64,000 nt of DNA, taken from contig NZ_JAOANW010000008.1 of assembly GCF_026162365.1 (NCBI RefSeq), positions 124,001 to 188,000 on the forward strand, read 5' to 3'. Of the stretch, positions 48,104 to 57,217 are shown piece after piece. The DNA comes from Nitratireductor luteus. Lineage in GTDB: Bacteria; Pseudomonadota; Alphaproteobacteria; Rhizobiales; Rhizobiaceae. The notes beneath the pieces are model-generated. The model did not search any database. It was not told the DNA's origin and was given only the letters and a program-made list of their open reading frames with translations. The translations under genes and the position numbers were made by a program. How positions within the stretch are numbered: position 1 is the first letter of the stretch; every line of letters begins with the position of its first letter.

Positions 48104-49363
48104 ATGGCTGAATATTCGGCACTTTCTCTCCTGAAAAACGCCTTCTCCGGCAATCGCGGCTGGAAACCGGCCTGGCGCAAGGCCAGTCCCAAACCGGCTT
48201 ATGACGTGATCGTCGTGGGCGGCGGCGGCCATGGCCTTGCCACCGCCTACTATCTTGCCGCCGAGCACGGCATCCGCAAGGTCGCCGTGCTGGAAAAGGG
48301 CTGGCTCGGCTCCGGCAATATCGGCCGCAACACCACCATTGTGCGATCCAACTATCTCCTGCCCGAATCCATCCGCTTCTACGATCATTCGGTGAAGCTG
48401 TGGGAGAACCTTTCCCATCAGCTGAACTACAACGTCATGTTCTCCCAGCGCGGCGTGCTCAACCTTGCCCATTCGCCCGCCCAGGTCGACGACTATATCC
48501 GCCGTGGCAATGCGATGCGCCACGAGGGTGGCGACGGCATATGGTTATCGCCGGCACAGATCGCGCGATATGCGCCCGGTGTCGATGTATCGTCATCCGC
48601 CCGCTTTCCCGTCGTCGGCGGCCTGCTTCAGCCGCGCGCCGGTACGGCCCGGCATGACGCCGTGGCGTGGGGTTATGCGCGCGCCGCCGACCGGCTGGGC
48701 GTCGACATCATCGAGAACTGCGAGGTGACAGGGTTTCTGCGCGATGGCGACGAGATCACCGGCGTCGCCACCTCGCGCGGCGACATCCGGGGAAAGAAGG
48801 TGGCGGTGGCGGTCGCCGGCAGCACCGGCCGCGTGATGAAGCTCGCCGGCATCGAGAACCTGCCCATTGAAAGCCACGTGCTGCAGGCCTTCGTCTCCGA
48901 ATCCATCAAGCCTTTCGTCGATTGCGTCGTCACCTTCGGCGCCGGCCACCTTTATATGTCCCAGTCGGACAAGGGCGGCCTCGTCTTCGGCGGCAGCCTC
49001 GACCTTTACAACTCCTATGCCCAGCGCGGGAACCTGCCTCTGGTCGAAGAAGTCATGAGCGAGATAACGGCCATGTTCCCCGCTGTCGCAAAACTGCGCC
49101 TGCTGCGCTCGTGGGGCGGCGTCATGGACATGTCGATGGACGGCTCGCCGATCATCACCAAGGGACCGCTGCCCGGCATGTATCTCAATTGCGGCTGGTG
49201 CTATGGCGGCTTCAAGGCCACACCCGCCTCCGGCTATTCCTTCGCCTGGACCATTGCCAAGGACGAGCCGCACCCGATCAACGCCCCCTTCACCCTGAGC
49301 CGGTTCGAGCGCGGTGTCATCATCGACGAAAAGGGCCAGGGGCCCACGCCGAAGCTGCATTGA
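48104..49363 (+). CDS. soxB: Sarcosine oxidase subunit beta
   Basis: The 419-residue FAD-linked subunit has the dinucleotide motif DVIVVGGGGHGLATAYYLA near residue 30, LGSGNIGRNTTIVRSNYL, and near the C-terminus MYLNCGWCYGGFKATPASG. It carries covalent FMN and FAD in the heterotetrameric enzyme, which oxidises sarcosine to glycine with formation of methylene-THF. It is the first of four genes (BDAG) with short spacing, the classic operon order. Confidence 0.95.
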   Translation: MAEYSALSLLKNAFSGNRGWKPAWRKASPKPAYDVIVVGGGGHGLATAYYLAAEHGIRKVAVLEKGWLGSGNIGRNTTIVRSNYLLPESIRFYDHSVKLWENLSHQLNYNVMFSQRGVLNLAHSPAQVDDYIRRGNAMRHEGGDGIWLSPAQIARYAPGVDVSSSARFPVVGGLLQPRAGTARHDAVAWGYARAADRLGVDIIENCEVTGFLRDGDEITGVATSRGDIRGKKVAVAVAGSTGRVMKLAGIENLPIESHVLQAFVSESIKPFVDCVVTFGAGHLYMSQSDKGGLVFGGSLDLYNSYAQRGNLPLVEEVMSEITAMFPAVAKLRLLRSWGGVMDMSMDGSPIITKGPLPGMYLNCGWCYGGFKATPASGYSFAWTIAKDEPHPINAPFTLSRFERGVIIDEKGQGPTPKLH

Positions 49364-49373
49364 GGATCGAAAG

Positions 49374-49646
49374 ATGCTGATTTCCTGCCCCCATTGCGGC
49401 CCGCGCGACCTTGCCGAGTTCACCTATCAGGGTGATGCCACCCGAACCCGGCCGGACCTCGCCTCCACCGACACCGCCGCCTGGCACGCATATGTCTACG
49501 AACGGCCCAACCCGGCGGGACTGCATCGTGAGTACTGGCAGCATTCGGGCGGCTGCCGCTCCCATCTCCTGGTCGTCCGCGATACGGTCAGCCACGAGAT
49601 CGCCTCGGCCAAATTCGCCCGAAAAGCGCGGGAGATGATCGGATGA
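49374..49646 (+). CDS. soxD: Sarcosine oxidase subunit delta
   Basis: The 90-residue subunit has a zinc-binding pattern: CPHCGPRDLAEFTY at the start, then GGCRSHLLVVRDT. ATG at 49374 is 10 bases after the soxB stop, with GGATCGAAAG before it. It overlaps soxA by four bases. Confidence 0.95.
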   Translation: MLISCPHCGPRDLAEFTYQGDATRTRPDLASTDTAAWHAYVYERPNPAGLHREYWQHSGGCRSHLLVVRDTVSHEIASAKFARKAREMIG

Positions 49647-52633
49647 GCCCGCGCCGCGCCGCCGCCGGCGGCACTATCGACCGTTCCCGGCCCGTCGGGT
49701 TCACCTTCGACGGGGTGAAGATGAGCGGCCATGAGGGCGACATGCTCGCCTCGGCGCTGCTCGCCAATGGTGTCCTTCTCGTCGGCCGCTCCTTCAAATA
49801 CCACCGCCCGCGCGGCATTTTCGCGGCGGGAGCGGACGAGCCAAACGCCCTGGTGACCGTGCTGCGCGACGGCATTCGCGAGCCCAACATTCCGGCCACG
49901 CAGATCGAACTCCATGAAGGGCTGCGCGTGGAAAGCCAGAACCGCTTTCCCTCGCTCGACTATGATTTCGGCGCACTCGCCCAGCTTGCCGGGCCGCTGC
50001 TATCGGCCGGCTTCTACTACAAAACCTTCATGGGCCCTGTCGCGGGACCGTTGAAGGGCACCCGGCTATGGATGTTCTGCGAGCGCTTCATCCGCAGAGC
50101 GGCCGGTCTCGGCAGAGCCGATCACAAGCCCGACCCCGCCCGCTACGAGCGCATGAATGCCTTCTGCGAGGTGCTGGTGGTGGGCGGCGGCGTGGCCGGT
50201 CTGATGGCGGCGGAGGCTGCCGCCAAATCCGGCAAGCGCGTCATCCTGGCCGAACAGGAACCCCGCCTCGGCGGCATGGCCCGCTGGTCCGGCGAAGAGA
50301 TCGGCAGCAAGCCCGCGCGCGAATGGGCGGAGGGGCTCGCCGCCCGCCTCGCCCGCATGGACAACGTGCAGGTGCTGAGCCGCACGACCGTGTGGGGCTA
50401 TTATGACGGCAACACCCTTGCCGCCCTCGAACGCGTCGGCGACCATCTTCCCCGGCGCCCGGGCGACATGCCCCGCCACCGCCACTGGACCATACGTGCG
50501 GCAAAGGTGATCCTGGCCACCGGCAGCATCGAGCGCCCCATCGTGTTCCCCGGCAACGACCGGCCCGGCATCATGCTGGCGGGCGCGGCGATGCGTTATG
50601 CCGCCGAATACGGCGTGCTGCCGGGCGAGAAGATCGCGATCTTCACCAACAACGACAGCGCCTACCGCGCCGCAACCGTGCTCAAGGCCGCCGGCGCGTC
50701 GATCGCCGCGATTATCGACGTCCGCAAGGAGATTTCCACCGCCGCGCAGGCGCTGGCCGGCGAGGCTGGAGTGGTGCCGCTGCTCGGCCATGCGGTCGTT
50801 GGAACCAGCGGAAAGCGCCTGCAACGGGTGATTCTCCGCCGGTTTGACCCCCAAACTGGGCTGGTTTCGGGCGATTCTCGGCCCATTTCAGCCGATTTTC
50901 TGGCCGTTTCGGGCGGTTGGTCGCCCGCGATCCATCTTGCCAGCCAGGCCGGCGGCAAGCCCCGATGGGACGATTTCCTGCAAGCCTTCCTGCCCCCGGT
51001 ACCCCAACAGGACTGGTCGGGCGCGGGCGCACTGACCGGCGGGATGACGACGGCGGCAGCGCTGAAGACCGGCCGCAGCGCCGGGCGCGCCGCCGCGGGG
51101 CAAAAGCCTTCACGCGCCAGGCTTCCGCAGACCGAAGAGCCGGGCCTCGACCCCTCGCCCGCTCCGGTGCTGGAGATCAGGGCTGGTGGCAAGGCCTTTG
51201 TCGACTTCCAGCATGACGTGACAGCCGACGACGTGCGCCTTGCCCACCGCGAGGGCTTCGTCTCGGTCGAGCATCTCAAGCGCTATACGACGCTGGGCAT
51301 GGCGACCGACCAGGGCAGGACGTCGAACGTGCCGGGCCTGGCCATCCTGGCCGAGGCGCGCGGCATTTCCATTCCCGAGGCCGGGACCACGCGGTTCCGC
51401 CCGCCCTACAGCCCCGTCCCCATCGGCGCGCTGGCCGCCGAGCGCCACCGCCACTTCAAGCCCGACCGCCTGACGCCGATGCATGACTGGCATCTTGAGC
51501 ATGGCGCCCGGATGATGGAGGCGGGCCTGTGGCACCGCCCGCAGATCTACGGCCAGGCCGGCGAGACGGTGGAACAGGCCTATGTGCGCGAAGCCAAAGC
51601 CGTGCGCGAGGCTGTCGGCATCGTCGATGTGTCGACGCTCGGCAAGATCGCGGTCAAGGGGCCGGACGCCGCCGAGTTCCTCGACCGCGTCTACACCAAT
51701 ATATTCTCGACCCTGAAGGTCGGAAGGGCGCGCTACGGCCTCATGCTGCGCGAGGACGGTATTGCGCTGGACGACGGCACCACATGGAGGCTCGGCGAGC
51801 ACGATTTCCTGATGACGACGACCACCGCCAATGCCGGCAAGGTCATGCAGCATCTGGAATATTATCTCGATTTGGTCTGGCCGGAGCTCAGGGTGCATCT
51901 CACGTCGGTGACCGACCAGTGGGCGGGTGCGGCGGTCGCCGGTCCCCGATCACGCGACGTGCTGGAAGCATGCATTTCCGGCACGGGGATAGATGACGAG
52001 ACGCTGCCATTCATGGGGATCGTCCATGGTGAAATCGACGGCGCTCCCGTCATGGTCTGCCGCCTCTCCTTCTCCGGCGAGCTTGCCTACGAGGTCTATT
52101 GCGGGGCCGGCCACGGCATCCATGTGTGGGAAGCACTGATGGAAGCCGGCGGGCCGTTCGGTATCGCGCCTTACGGCATGGAGGCACTCGGCGCGCTACG
52201 TATCGAAAAAGGGCATGTGACCGGTGCAGAAATCGACGGCCGCACCACTGCCCGTGACCTCTATCTCGACTGGATGCTGTCGAAGAAGAAGCCGTTCATC
52301 GGCTCGGCCCTGATGGACCGCGAAGGACTGATCGACAAAGGCCGCATCCGCCTCGTCGGTATCGTCTCGCTCGACGACCGGCCGCTTGGCGGCGGGGCTC
52401 ATATCGTCGAAGATTCAACTTCTGAAGGTCTTGGCACAAGCATCGGCCACATAACGGCTTTCTGCTATTCGCCACAACTCGAACGCTACATCGGCCTGGC
52501 CCTGGTCAAGGGCGGCAAGGCACGCCACGGCACGCGCGCTCGCGTCTCCGATCCGCTGCGCGACCGTTTCGGCCCGGTTGAGATCGTCAGCCATCACTTC
52601 TTCGACCCGGAAGGGAAGCGCATGCATGGTTGA
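49643..52633 (+). CDS. soxA: Sarcosine oxidase subunit alpha
   Basis: The 996-residue subunit has three parts. An N-terminal ferredoxin-like Fer2_4 domain (SFKYHRPRGIFAAGADE) comes first. An NAD/FAD Rossmann domain follows (VLVVGGGVAGLMAAEAA near residue 175 and GSIERPIVFPGNDRPGIMLAG). A C-terminal GcvT-like THF domain ends it, with LSFSGELAYEVYCG and GMEALGALRIEKGH. It accepts the one-carbon unit onto THF. The ATGA overlap with soxD and the 8-base overlap with soxG indicate tight coupling. Confidence 0.95.
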   Translation: MSPRRAAAGGTIDRSRPVGFTFDGVKMSGHEGDMLASALLANGVLLVGRSFKYHRPRGIFAAGADEPNALVTVLRDGIREPNIPATQIELHEGLRVESQNRFPSLDYDFGALAQLAGPLLSAGFYYKTFMGPVAGPLKGTRLWMFCERFIRRAAGLGRADHKPDPARYERMNAFCEVLVVGGGVAGLMAAEAAAKSGKRVILAEQEPRLGGMARWSGEEIGSKPAREWAEGLAARLARMDNVQVLSRTTVWGYYDGNTLAALERVGDHLPRRPGDMPRHRHWTIRAAKVILATGSIERPIVFPGNDRPGIMLAGAAMRYAAEYGVLPGEKIAIFTNNDSAYRAATVLKAAGASIAAIIDVRKEISTAAQALAGEAGVVPLLGHAVVGTSGKRLQRVILRRFDPQTGLVSGDSRPISADFLAVSGGWSPAIHLASQAGGKPRWDDFLQAFLPPVPQQDWSGAGALTGGMTTAAALKTGRSAGRAAAGQKPSRARLPQTEEPGLDPSPAPVLEIRAGGKAFVDFQHDVTADDVRLAHREGFVSVEHLKRYTTLGMATDQGRTSNVPGLAILAEARGISIPEAGTTRFRPPYSPVPIGALAAERHRHFKPDRLTPMHDWHLEHGARMMEAGLWHRPQIYGQAGETVEQAYVREAKAVREAVGIVDVSTLGKIAVKGPDAAEFLDRVYTNIFSTLKVGRARYGLMLREDGIALDDGTTWRLGEHDFLMTTTTANAGKVMQHLEYYLDLVWPELRVHLTSVTDQWAGAAVAGPRSRDVLEACISGTGIDDETLPFMGIVHGEIDGAPVMVCRLSFSGELAYEVYCGAGHGIHVWEALMEAGGPFGIAPYGMEALGALRIEKGHVTGAEIDGRTTARDLYLDWMLSKKKPFIGSALMDREGLIDKGRIRLVGIVSLDDRPLGGGAHIVEDSTSEGLGTSIGHITAFCYSPQLERYIGLALVKGGKARHGTRARVSDPLRDRFGPVEIVSHHFFDPEGKRMHG

Positions 52634-53213
52634 ACGCGAATCCCCCCTTGGGCCGGCCTTCGAGCCGGGCGCTTTTCCCAATCATGCCGGCGATACCGGC
52701 ATCCGCCTGAGCGAAGCGACGCCCGCCGGCATCGTGGAAGCCTGCGCATGGCCCGGCATGGAGCAGGCGCTCCGGAATGCCATCGGCAAGGCGACCGGGC
52801 TCCGCGTTGGAGCCGCCGCCAACGCAGCCGCATCCAACAAGGATGCGGCGGCTTTGTGCATCGGGCCCAGCCGCTATCTCGTCCGCTCGGCGCGGCGCGA
52901 CCTGTTCGAACGGATGCAGGCGGAGGTCGCGCCTGAAACAGGCACGGTCACCGACCTTTCCCACGGGCGGACCTGCATAAGGGTGGAAGGCAACGCGTGC
53001 GAATGGATGCTGTCGAAGCTCTTTGCCGTGGATTTCCACCTGACCACCTTCCCGGCCGACACAGGCCTGGCGACGGCTCACCACGACATATTCGCCCAGA
53101 TTCATCGATCCGGCGAAGACCGCTTCGAGATATTCGTCTTTCGCTCCCTCGCGCGCGCCTTCTGGCGCGAGTTGAGGGAGGCAGCAGCCGAGACGGGCTA
53201 TGAAGTCGAATGA
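52626..53213 (+). CDS. soxG: Sarcosine oxidase subunit gamma
   Basis: The 195-residue protein has the SoxG pattern: LRNAIGKATGLRVGA, DLSHGRTCIRVEGNACEWML and DRFEIFVFRSLARAFWRELREAA. It completes the heterotetramer. It overlaps the end of soxA by eight bases and is followed by a hairpin terminator, so the operon ends here. Confidence 0.92.
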   Translation: MVERESPLGPAFEPGAFPNHAGDTGIRLSEATPAGIVEACAWPGMEQALRNAIGKATGLRVGAAANAAASNKDAAALCIGPSRYLVRSARRDLFERMQAEVAPETGTVTDLSHGRTCIRVEGNACEWMLSKLFAVDFHLTTFPADTGLATAHHDIFAQIHRSGEDRFEIFVFRSLARAFWRELREAAAETGYEVE

Positions 53214-53240
53214 AAGGCCCGGCACGAAGCCGAGCCTTTC
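53213..53240. terminator. Bidirectional hairpin terminator between soxG and EF-hand gene
   Basis: AAAGGCCCGGC and GCCGAGCCTTT pair with a single mismatch around ACGAA. The A and T flanks suit both directions. It lies between the convergent soxG and EF-hand genes. Confidence 0.75.
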
Positions 53241-53246
53241 ATGACC

Positions 53247-53855
53247 CTATTCGGCGGGCTTGACGGGCGTCGCCTCGAGCATGGTGCGCTCGAGCTTGGC
53301 ACCGCGGGGACCATCCCCGTGCTCGTCATGATGACGGCCTTCGCGCCAGTTTCGGTGCTTGCCTTCATAGCCGCCGCGACCCTTGAAGCGCGGACCCGCC
53401 ATACCGTGCATTTCAGCACGCGCCTGGCGCAGTTCATTCTGGTCGAGCGCGCCGTCATCGTTGCGGTCCAGCAGGGCGAAACGCTTGGCTTGCCGGCCTT
53501 CGATCTCGGCAATCGTCACTTCGCCGTCGCCGTCGACGTCCAGCATCTGCACCGCGCGGCGCGCCTTACGCTCATACTCGCGCTGCATCAGGAGATCGAC
53601 GATCTCGGCTTCGCTGAGCTTGCCGTCCGTGTCGGCATCCGCTTCCTGCAACTTGCCAAGGCGCATCGCGCCGAACTCTTCCGAAGACAGGGTGCCGTCG
53701 CCATCGGCGTCCAGATGTTGGAACATGCGTTCCATGCCCCCGTCCCGCTTCACCGACATTTCCGTTTTGCCGTTATCGCTCCGGCTTTGTGCCACTGCTG
53801 CAGTGCCGGCGGCAAAGGACAGGGCGACGGCTGCGAGGATCGCTTTGCGGATCAT
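53247..53855 (-). CDS. Secreted four-EF-hand calcium-binding protein
   Basis: The 202-residue protein has a signal peptide (MIRKAILAAVALSFAAGTAAVAQ, cleaved after the last A). Four EF-hand loops follow: DADGDGTLSSEE, DADTDGKLSEAE, DVDGDGEVTIAE and DRNDDGALDQNE. The C-terminal 40 residues are His/Gly/Arg-rich. It probably binds calcium in the periplasm; function unknown. The start is MIRKAI (53855). Confidence 0.85.
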   Translation of the reverse strand: MIRKAILAAVALSFAAGTAAVAQSRSDNGKTEMSVKRDGGMERMFQHLDADGDGTLSSEEFGAMRLGKLQEADADTDGKLSEAEIVDLLMQREYERKARRAVQMLDVDGDGEVTIAEIEGRQAKRFALLDRNDDGALDQNELRQARAEMHGMAGPRFKGRGGYEGKHRNWREGRHHDEHGDGPRGAKLERTMLEATPVKPAE

Positions 53856-53968
53856 GCGTAATCTCCATGGTTGTCGCCGCGACAGGCGGCGTCGGGTCAC
53901 GCATCGTTTGTGGCACGCCCAACATTACGGCGCGCTTGCCGTCCGATTACAAATTGGTAAGTCGCCGC

Positions 53969-54685
53969 CTATTCGACGAAGGTCACGAACTCGTCGAGCG
54001 GCGCTCGCTCACTGCGCAAATCGTTCTCCGGCTTGGTCTTGTCCTCGTACCCGAGCGCCATGCCGCAGACCACGATCTCTTGGTCCGGGATATTCAGGAG
54101 TGGGCGGATAATGCGGTGATAGGGAGCGAAGGCTGCCTGCGGGCAGGTGTGCAGCCCTCTGGATCGGGCGGAAATCATGATCGACTGCAGGAACATGCCG
54201 TGGTCGACCCACGAACCCTTGTTGAGCCGGCGGTCGATGGTGAAGATCATGCCGACGGGCGCATCGAAGAAGGTGAAGTTCCTGTCGTGCTGCGCCCGCA
54301 TCCGCTCCACCTCGCGCCGCCCGATGCCGAGCAAATTATAGAGCGCGAAGCCGACGGCACGCCGCCGTGAGAGATAAGGTTCGAAAAACTTGTCGGGATA
54401 ATATTTATATTCGTCCCACTCGATCTTTTCGGGCCGGATACCGGACGAAAGAATCGCGTCGGAGAGCTTCTGCTTGGCCTCCCCGCTCGTCACGTAGACC
54501 TTCCAGGGCTGCATGTTGGTGCCCGAGGGCGCGCGCGCGGCCAGCGCGAGGATGTCCCGCACGGTCCTCTCCGGCACCGCATCCGGCAGGAAAGCGCGAA
54601 CGGAGCGGCGTGTCAGGAGAGCCTCGTCGACAGTGCGCGCAACGTCTTCCGTGGCCAAGTTCTGTCTGCTATTCGAAACAAGCAT
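53969..54685 (-). CDS. Nitroreductase-family flavoprotein
   Basis: The 238-residue protein has the nitroreductase fold: LLTRRSVRAFLPDAVPERTV and LALAARAPSGTNMQPW at the FMN site, then GSWVDHGMFLQSIMISARSRG. The Arg pair and SGTNMQPW contact FMN. It would use NAD(P)H. The substrate (nitroaromatic or other) is not known. The gene is divergent from the aminotransferase at 54774. Confidence 0.9.
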   Translation of the reverse strand: MLVSNSRQNLATEDVARTVDEALLTRRSVRAFLPDAVPERTVRDILALAARAPSGTNMQPWKVYVTSGEAKQKLSDAILSSGIRPEKIEWDEYKYYPDKFFEPYLSRRRAVGFALYNLLGIGRREVERMRAQHDRNFTFFDAPVGMIFTIDRRLNKGSWVDHGMFLQSIMISARSRGLHTCPQAAFAPYHRIIRPLLNIPDQEIVVCGMALGYEDKTKPENDLRSERAPLDEFVTFVE

Positions 54686-54773
54686 ATCCGCCGCATCTGT
54701 TTCTGCTTCCTGAATGCTGGCGTATAGCTGGACCTACAGGGTCGCCGCAACCCGTCAACAGGAAACTGTCATA

Positions 54774-55970
54774 ATGCCTACCCATTCCAAGCGCATCACC
54801 GGCATCACCCCTTCTGGCAAGGACGGGTGGGAAGTGCACTTCGCCGCCATGCGCAAGAAGCTGGCGGGCGAGCCCATATTGATGCTGTCGGTGGGCGACC
54901 ACGACTTCGATACCCCCGAAGGAACCGTCGAAGCCTGCGTGGGAGCGGTGCGCGGCGGCTACCACCACTATATCCAGTTGCCGGGCCTCCCCCGCCTGCG
55001 CGAGGGGTTGGCGCGACTTTCCACGGAATGCACGGGCGTGGACACGACGCCGGACGAGATAATCGTCACCCAGGGTGGCCAGGGCGCGCTGTTCGCCGTC
55101 TGCCAGGGCGTGCTCGATCCCGGCGACCACGCCATCATGATCTCGCCCTATTATGCCACCTATCCCGGCACGGTGCGCGCGGCGGGCGCCAGCTTCACAG
55201 AGGTCGACGCGCAAGCGGAAAACGGTTTCGAGCCGGATATTGCGGCTATCGAAGCAGCCGTTCGCCCGAACAGCCGCCTCCTCATGATAAACTCGCCCAA
55301 CAATCCGACCGGCGCCGTCTATAGCCGCCGGACGCTGGAGGGCATCGCAGACATCTGCCGCAGGCACGATCTCTGGCTGCTTTCGGACGAGGTCTACTGG
55401 ACCATCCGCGCCGATGCGGAACACGTCTCGCCGCGGGCGCTCGCGGGTATGAAGGAACGAACCCTGGTCGTCAATTCGCTCTCCAAGAGCCACGGCATGA
55501 CGGGCTGGCGCGTCGGCTGGCTCACGGGACCGGCAGAGACGGTGCGGTATCTGACAAGTCTCAACCTCGTTTCCAGCTACGGCCTTGCCGATTTCGTGTC
55601 CCGCGCGGCAATAGAAGCGGTCGAGCACGGGCATGGCGTGAGGGAGATCGCGGAGCGCTACGGCCGCCGGCGCACGGCATTCCTGGAATCCATCACCGAT
55701 CTGCATGGCGTAAAGATACGCGGTTCGGAAGGCGGCATGTATGTCATGCTCGACATTTCGGCGATCGATCCAGATTGCGAGGCGTTTGCCTGGCGGTTGC
55801 TGGAAGACGAGCAGGTCGCCGTCATGCCCGGCACGAGCTTCGGGCCGTCGGCGGCCGGTCACATTCGCGTTTCGATGTGCCAGACGGAAGAGACCCTGCG
55901 CGAGGCCGCGCAGCGCCTTCGCCGCTTCGTCGCCCGCGCAACCGGCGCGCGCTCTACCGCCGTGGCCTGA
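54774..55970 (+). CDS. Class I/II aminotransferase (arginine:pyruvate transaminase-like)
   Basis: The 398-residue PLP enzyme has VTQGGQGALFAVCQG, INSPNNPTGAVYS and the Schiff-base lysine in VNSLSKSHGMTGWRVGWL. The SLSKSHxMTGWR pattern and its length are like AruH, arginine:pyruvate transaminase, but aspartate or other amino acids are possible. The start MPTHSK (54774) is chosen over an upstream frame. It converges with, and overlaps by 17 bases, the secreted protein gene. Confidence 0.85.
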   Translation: MPTHSKRITGITPSGKDGWEVHFAAMRKKLAGEPILMLSVGDHDFDTPEGTVEACVGAVRGGYHHYIQLPGLPRLREGLARLSTECTGVDTTPDEIIVTQGGQGALFAVCQGVLDPGDHAIMISPYYATYPGTVRAAGASFTEVDAQAENGFEPDIAAIEAAVRPNSRLLMINSPNNPTGAVYSRRTLEGIADICRRHDLWLLSDEVYWTIRADAEHVSPRALAGMKERTLVVNSLSKSHGMTGWRVGWLTGPAETVRYLTSLNLVSSYGLADFVSRAAIEAVEHGHGVREIAERYGRRRTAFLESITDLHGVKIRGSEGGMYVMLDISAIDPDCEAFAWRLLEDEQVAVMPGTSFGPSAAGHIRVSMCQTEETLREAAQRLRRFVARATGARSTAVA

Positions 55971-56289
55971 GCCACCGCCAATTGTCGTCGTCGTTGCGGT
56001 CGATAATGCAGCGGTAACCGACAAGGCATTGCGCGGCGTCCTGCGTCGGCACATAGGCCCTTTCGGCGATTTCGAACATCGGACAATAGCGCTCGTCGAC
56101 CACGAAACGGTTATAGGTGAAGCGGCCCGTGGTCAGCACGATCGCTCCGCTCTGACGCACGAGAGAGTTGGCCTGGTCGCACGTCATCGTCCGCGTGTCG
56201 GGCCGGGCTTTGGCCGTCTGCGCGCCGAACACAACCGGCAATAGTGCCAATCCCACGACGAGCACGGCCGATCGGAGCTTTCCTGTCAT
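55954..56289 (-). CDS. Small secreted protein, unknown function
   Basis: The 111-residue protein has a signal peptide (LRSAVLVVGLALLPVVFG) and a mature part with cysteines in TMTCDQANSL, DERYCPMFEI and QCLVGYRCIID, probably forming disulphides. The C-terminus is acidic then basic (DRNDDDNWRWLRPRR). I start at MTGKLR (56289). I do not recognise the family. Confidence 0.7.
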   Translation of the reverse strand: MTGKLRSAVLVVGLALLPVVFGAQTAKARPDTRTMTCDQANSLVRQSGAIVLTTGRFTYNRFVVDERYCPMFEIAERAYVPTQDAAQCLVGYRCIIDRNDDDNWRWLRPRR

Positions 56290-56396
56290 GGAGTCCCACT
56301 CCCTTTGTTCACGCATTTCTCGTGCAATTTGACGCCAATTCCTTCACTTTTGCCAGCCCATGACCTAGCCTTGCGTCGGCCAACTCCCAAGGCTTA

Positions 56397-57206
56397 ATGA
56401 TCCATGTTCTTTTTCGCGACAATATGGCTGGAAAACCAGAACCTTTGACCTCACTCGACCGCTCGGGCCTCCAACCGGGCAGGATCGCGATCTTTCTGGA
56501 TTTCGACGGGACTCTGGCGGAAATCGCCGAGCATCCCGATGCCGTGTCCGTACCGACCGCCACCCGCGATGTACTGGCGCGTCTGGCGGATTGCATGAGT
56601 GGCGCCATTGCCATCGTAACCGGTAGGCCCATCTGCGAAATCGATCGCTTCCTTCAACCTCTTTGTCTGCCGGTCGCGGGCATCCATGGCCTGGAAAGAC
56701 GCGACGCCGACGGCGCACACCGTGCCGCTGCAGTCGACGCCAGCCTGATCGACATGCTTGCGGAAAAGTTGAAACGGTTCCAGGAAAGCCATAAAGGCAT
56801 CGTTGTCGAGCGCAAATCCGCCTCGGTCGCCCTTCACTACCGCCAGAGGCCGGAGCTGGCCGAAGCCGGCATGGCCTGGGCGCACGAAGCGGTTGACGGT
56901 CATGAAGGCCTGCAAATCCTGCAGGGCAAAATGGTCATCGAAATCAAGGCGGGCAAGGAGACCAAGGCGGACGCCGTCGCAGCGTTCATGGCCGAAGAGC
57001 CCTTTGCCGGGCGCATGGCCGTATTCGCGGGCGACGACGTGACCGACGAAGACGCATTCAACGAGATCGCCCGAAGGGGTGGTATTTCCATAAAGATCGG
57101 AGGAGGAGAAACAGTCGCCGCTTTTCGCATCGAGGGCGTCGGCGCGTTTCGTCAATGGCTCAGCCGGTTGGCAGACGATTTTGAAAACAGACAATTGACA
57201 GAATAA
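56397..57206 (+). CDS. otsB: Trehalose-6-phosphate phosphatase
   Basis: The 269-residue HAD phosphatase hydrolyses trehalose-6-phosphate to trehalose. It has the nucleophile motif FLDFDGTLAEIAEHP near residue 33, VTGRPICEID, and FAGDDVTDEDAF near the end. The start is ATG 56397; ATG 56424 (MAGKPE) is the alternative. It is followed by GH15 and otsA on the same strand, an operon for trehalose synthesis and turnover. Confidence 0.93.
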   Translation: MIHVLFRDNMAGKPEPLTSLDRSGLQPGRIAIFLDFDGTLAEIAEHPDAVSVPTATRDVLARLADCMSGAIAIVTGRPICEIDRFLQPLCLPVAGIHGLERRDADGAHRAAAVDASLIDMLAEKLKRFQESHKGIVVERKSASVALHYRQRPELAEAGMAWAHEAVDGHEGLQILQGKMVIEIKAGKETKADAVAAFMAEEPFAGRMAVFAGDDVTDEDAFNEIARRGGISIKIGGGETVAAFRIEGVGAFRQWLSRLADDFENRQLTE

Positions 57207-57217
57207 GGTAGATTCCC

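Noticed and set aside
54398-54410. TTTATAT sequence resembling a half operator
   Set aside because: It is inside the nitroreductase coding sequence, lacks the other arm, and is not at a promoter.
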